A DNA stretch of 64,000 bases from Rapana venosa (taxonomy: Eukaryota; Mollusca; Gastropoda; Neogastropoda; Muricidae), in contig CM054134.1 of assembly GCA_028751875.1 (NCBI GenBank), positions 50,542,751 through 50,606,750 of the forward strand, written 5' to 3'. The notes below the pieces were generated by a model. That model was not told the DNA's origin. It saw only the letters and a program-made list of their open reading frames with translations, and made no database searches. This document shows positions 52,966 to 59,554 of this stretch, piece by piece (positions within the stretch are counted from its first letter, which is position 1; every line of letters begins with the position of its first letter). The translations under genes were made by a program, and so were the position numbers.

Positions 52966-54646
52966 CAACAATTTTCACACTTTCATTCATAAGATTTAAA
53001 CAGCAAAACATAGTATCTAAGAAGGATGGTGGCAGAATGGATGTACATTCACATGCCTAACAAGTAAACCATGAAGGTCTGGATCAGATTCCCACCCTTG
53101 CCCTTTCTTCCCAGTTTGACAGGAAAATCACACTGAATGTCAAGTACTTCAGAGGAGACTCTAAACTAATAAGACCCATAAGCTTATGAACTTGTGCGTG
53201 TCAAAAGAAACCCGACAACAGTTGAAAATGGGAAAGAGCAGAAGATACCTCCCCAACTCTCCTGGCAAAATTGGTAGGTTTAATTCCCAGCTTTATACCC
53301 AAAGTCAGAATGTGGCTACCTTAAGATAGCAAAAAAAAAAAAAAGGTTGCATACCCAAAAATCACACCACTGGGTCACCTCAGAGCTCTAGCTAAAAAAC
53401 AAAAAAAACACCCCAAACAAATGTAGTGTCTGACAGTGACAAAGACGGGCCCTGAAGTCCAAATACACACTTACCAACGACCTGATTCAAAGTGGTGGCG
53501 TTCATGTCCAGCATGACTGTGCCTTGACAGAAAGAGTAGCGCAGCTCAAAGAGAGAGTGCAAGGACAGGGTGGCCACGTGAGGCTTGGACCACCTCTCCC
53601 CTCCCTCCTCCACATCCTCTTCAAATTTGACCCACCTGAAATGCATTACCACAAGCTGTTAGTCCCTGCCAAAAAAAAGGGCAGCTGACATTTCTTCAGC
53701 TTTTCTACAAAACAGTGAACAAGTATGGCATGTAATACACAACAGCCTGCTTTGTGTCGTCAGCTGTTTGATACCTATGGTGAACCAACATGGGTCTTGG
53801 AGTGTTAATTGGCTTATATCACGTCTGAGTTTTTCTGAATGTTTTCATCACTCTCTTAGATAAGCCACAAAGGAAAGCGATTCTGGACTTGCCTTATCTT
53901 CTTCCTCATTTTGTTCCATTCTTGTTTTGGGAATGGATACCCATCATTTGCATTCAGTCTTGCATAGAGCTTGGTAATGCAGGTCATTTCAGTTTCTTGG
54001 TCATCACTGGTAAGTATCGTATAGATGGTTTTTGTGTAGTGTGTGTGTGGTGTGTAGTAGTGTGTTGGTGTGTGTGTGTGTGTTGTTGTGTGTGTGTGTG
54101 TGTTGTGCTGTGTGAGTCGTGTCGTGTTGAGTGCAGTTGCATGTGCGTATGCGTGCCTGCAAGCATGTGTGTGTGTGCATGCATATGTGTATCCACTGAT
54201 GATGACATTTTCCATGACTCCTTAAAATTTCTTACTTCCATGATTTTCTACACTTTGAAACAACCAACTTTGGGGCACATTTCAGACTTTACTACAGAAT
54301 TTACCCAGAAAACCCCCCCAAAAAAGATTTGCACAGGTCACTCTTGACCAGGAGAAAAAGCAGCACCAATGCTGCACCACACAAAGTGTGCACCTTACAG
54401 AACTCAGTCACTCACCTGGCAGTTTCCTTCCACTCCAAAACACTGTTGCATTCAGCACTGGGCAGCAGCTCTGCCAGCTCGCAGAATACATCATGGGTCT
54501 TGTGGTCTTCATCTTCATCTTCCCCCAGCAGACACTGCACTCGCAGGGAGGGTGGGGCAGCTGCATATCCCACAACAAAAATTACTTTACTGCTAGTTTT
54601 GAGTAAGGTGTGAAACAAAAAGTAGACTATGTTCCAATTCTGTATT

Positions 54647-54739
<93 letters not shown>

Positions 54740-55795
54740 GTGTGTTGGTGTGTTTTGTAGTGTGTGAGTGGGTTGGGAGGGGTGGGCATCCATGATTAAC
54801 ATAAACACAGTGGTTTTCTAGAAAATAACTTCTTCTATAGAATTAGAAATCAACTTTGGCAGAATTATGTATCAATTCTCATACTGCATTTCCATACATC
54901 TCCATTGCAAATATTTACAACACCATACACCTATGCAAAACAATAAAGACCTATATAATGGGGGATAAGATCAACAACAAAATTAAGGTAAACAGACATT
55001 ATCTCAGATGAGAGCGTTGCTGAAATACAGGTGATAGTACTGGTAGAGATAGAGAAAAAAACCAACTCTCATTTCCTGGTTCTTTATTGTTTTTATATAT
55101 GAAGACTTCTACAACACAGGGACAACACAAACCAGCAAGTCATACTATGACAATCAGACTAAGGTTTTCTGATAATGGATATATACACCAAAAGCTGGAA
55201 CTAGTTTGGATTTGGTTGAACAAAGTAATGACTAATGTCCTTTCCATGATATACACATGTCACAATATGTCAGGAAGATTCCATGCAATTGTGTCATTTG
55301 TTTGGGCTATGTATTACTACTACTCTCTTTCTACACTATTTTCAAAGAGTCTCTCTGGCTATGTTATGAAGAAGCCCCTGCCAGAGAGGGGTTCCTCTGT
55401 GAAGACTTTCTGCTGTCCTGTACCCCTAAGGCTAGAAATATAGTGGCACGCACGTCTAGAAGTGCGCCGCGATAAAAGACGGATGAAGACGTGCCCTCCT
55501 CTTTATTTCCTATCGCAACGCATAGTGCCACGACTAGACGCTCGGACGGAAATGGAAGTACGGACATACCACACTTCTTCAGGCTGGAAGGATGGGCCCG
55601 CCTTGCTATCGAAGCGTTCCGTTCATGCCCGCCGGGAGGAGAGGGTGGAGGGGGGAGGGAGGAGACAGTGCACAGCAAGCCAGTCTGCGTTATCACCTTT
55701 GCATCTTGTTTATAAATCTGTATTGATGTGTGTGCGTGCGTGTGTGTAGATTTTGTGTGTTTGTGTGCGTGCGTTTGCGTGTTTGTGTTTGTGCA

Positions 55796-55827
<32 letters not shown>

Positions 55828-55883
55828 CACGCATGTGTGTTAGTTTGTGTGTGTGTCTGTATGTGTGTGTGTGTGTGTGTGTT

Positions 55884-55946
<63 letters not shown>

Positions 55947-57438
55947 TGAGTCTCTTTTCTAGATCGGTTTATGGGATGCACTCCAAATCTCCGAAAACGC
56001 TGTCTTTTCTGTCTTCTTCTCCACCACCACAACAACAAAAGTCTCTGCCGCCTGATCAGCGCCATTTTTTTTGCAAAGACGTGGGGAGACGTGCGGACCA
56101 ATATAATCACCCCTTCCGACCTCCCGGCTTATCCGTTCGCGGCGCACGGCTGTCGTATGGACCACTATATTTCTAGCCTAAGTGTTTCTGTCTATGTCTA
56201 CTTAGTTATCATACATGAAGATGATCCTCTTCATTATGAGTGGTAGGGTTATGCCATGGTTTTAGAATAATCTGAAATACTCCTTGCGAAGTGAGTAGTT
56301 ATGCTGTGCGATGATTCTAGCACATTCTCAAACCTTCTCTTCTCCATGTAGTTGCAGTACACATGATTGGAAACACAGCTAAGTTACTACATGATTGGAT
56401 ACACAGCTAAGTTACTACATGATTGGATACACAGCTAAGTTACTACATGATTGGATACACAGCTAAGTTACTACATGATTGGATACACAGCTAAGTTACT
56501 ACATGATTGGATACACAGATAAGTTACTACATGATTGGATACACAGCCAAGTTACTACATGATTGGATACACAGCTAAGTTACTACATGATTGGATACAC
56601 AGCTAATTTGCTAATTTGGATTTCAAAGGCAATTTAAACCCCAAGTACAATGTGACAAACATACACTTGTGACTTTTGTGCATGCACTTATTGACGTCAC
56701 AAAGTTGAAAAGAAAAAACCCCAACATATTAACATCTGAACGCCAAGATTACTTTGTCTTTTTTAACATCATTAGCATAGTTTTCAAATGCCAGTGAATG
56801 GGCTGGCTATATTGTGAATGTGCATACTTTTAAAAACAAAAACAATGAGTGGCTATGTAAAGAATACGCCAACAAAGACCATCTTCAAAATACAGTAACA
56901 GGTTACGTAGTGAATTCACCACCAGCCAGACAGTTTCTAAAATCCAATATACATGGGCTATGTGGTGAATGAGCCATCACAGATATTTTCAAAATCCAAT
57001 ATGAGTGGATGAATCTACCATCAAAGATTTTTTTAAATCCAATATGAGGGGAAATTTGAAATGAGTGGGTCATGGGGTGAATAAGCACAAAAGGATAATT
57101 TTCAAAATCTAAAGCAAAGGGCCATTTGATGAATGTGCCATCAAAGATTCAAAACCCAATATGGTTGCTTATTTCTAATAAAATTAAAATAAAAAAGAAT
57201 ACCACAAGCAAATATAACAAAATACATTCAACATTTCCTGTCCCGCTTTTCGAAAGAGTAGGCCATTGTGTGGGAACAGATGACAAAATTTACAAACCTG
57301 CATACACACAGGGACTGGATGTGTTAAAAAAAAAAAAAAAAGGACCTGAGTGCTTATTCCATTATCCTCAGGGGGAAAAAATCATCTGAGCACTTTGATT
57401 TGTTGTTTTACAAGATTCAGCGTTATATAAATTCCATA

Positions 57439-57472
<34 letters not shown>

Positions 57473-59478
57473 TCCAAACAGTAGAATAATATGGCTTACT
57501 AAAAACAACAAGTGTACAAAAAAAGTGATCAAGATCTGATTCAATTCACGTAAATGTATGTAGGTGAAGTTAAAACTATTATATAAGAATAAAAGTGAAA
57601 AGTTCTGACAATACACAGATTTTTTTGATTTTTTTAAATAGAAAAAAATTGAGAAAGACCTGCCTCTAGTATACAGAATACTGGAAACACTATCACATAA
57701 TCTTAATAATAATTCACACTATTTTTTTTTAAATACTGTGAACAAACCATACAACTATAAAAAATAAAGACACAAAGATTGCACTAAAGATTCTGCCATT
57801 CTACAACCAGTAAGAACTTGATGGCACCAGAGTGCATGTGCAGGTTACACACAGCAAATCCTTAAAGATAACATGCATCTTTTCCTGACACAAACTGCTT
57901 TCTCTACACATGTCACTCAGCAACTACTTTGCACACAACCTACCCTGCAATGAAAATCCTGTAAAAAAAATAAAACATGCATTTAGATCAAACCAATATA
58001 TTTTCAGACCAGGGTTAATTACATACAAAAACGAATTCATTTAAAACATCTGAATAGTAATCTAAAAATGTTGATCTCCCACTGTGAATAATCAAGTTAC
58101 AGGTATACAGAAAATATTATAACTTGGTATCAAAAGATCCAGCAATACTTTCTATAACAATTTATTTTGGGAAAATAAACACAGAGACAACAAATGGAAT
58201 TCAAGGGAAAGCTAAGCCTGCCCCTGCCTATGTAAATATCAGAGAGATGCTTTGTCAGCAAGGTCTTGTCATCATTCTTGTAAGCTATTCACTCCATCAT
58301 AGTTTGTTTTTAGTTAGGGGGGGGGGGACTGGTTTTTGTGATTTATCCAGATACAATCAGGCACTGAAATTAAAGAACAAAAAACAAAAACACTAAAGAT
58401 GAAGTAACAATAAAACGGTAACACTGAGATCATGTGTTAGGCAGATGGAGGCATCAGTCTCTGCTTCACTTTGACTTAAAAAAGACACTGTGATAAGCTA
58501 GATTGCAAGTACAAATATCCACAATAATCTGCAGAAAATTACCTTACTCATTAGCCAAAACATTCAACAAGTAAACTTTTAAACATGTAATGCATAAAAA
58601 TGCCTGTAAAAGCAATCATTTACTACTACCTGGAAGAGACACAGATAGTCAGAGAAAGTATAACAGACTTGCTACAAAAGGCAAAAACAGATATTAAAGT
58701 ACCACAAACACTGTTCTGCAAAGTCCCCACATGTCCCTAGCTGCAGCTGGTGTGCACACAATGGACAAACACTGAATAAATACATGGTCTAAAATGATAA
58801 AAGAAAGTAAAACCAAAAACAGATATTAACCCCTTGGTTCTTACAGACAAGCTTGCTAAAAAAAAAAAGATACTTTTCTTTCACAGACATCGTTGGTAAG
58901 CCCCAAAAGTCTCTCATCAATATTATCTGTTATGTTTTGCTTCCATTTAAAAAATTTCAAACCTACATAGCATGGGAGAGACAATGCATTAAAACTGCAT
59001 ATTTTCACAAATAAAATATACAAAATTACAGACTGTTTGTCAACTTTTTTGTCTTCTGTTTAATGACTTCAATGCTTCATTCAAAATTACTTTAAAAAGG
59101 GCAGGGAATATATGCACCTTCATTTCAATTCATATACACTGTCCATTTTAAACTAAACAAATAGCAGCCAAGTGGTTCAAAGAGAGGGTGGGAGTTATAA
59201 AACTGAAAGCATCTAGATGATTTTTTAAAAGACAAAATGCTCCATGAGACACCTGTGGGACATGTCTTCCAGTCTGCATTTCCATAAAGTTGACAGTGAA
59301 ATATCAGTTTGTTGAGCCTGCACCGGTCTCATAAACTGCTCTGAATAAAACAACTTAATATGTAACAATGCAATGATGTGTGTGGAAGAAAGAAATAAAC
59401 ACAAACAGAAAGAAGACAAGGAAAAATGTGGGTGTGTCCACACATGAGCAAGCGTGTGGGTTTGCAAGTGAGTGTGTG

Positions 59479-59554
<76 letters not shown>

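Noticed and set aside
55364..56110. A 248-residue minus-strand frame
   Set aside because: It runs across the MITE and its (TG)n tract, with a His/Thr repeat in the middle; no conserved domain.
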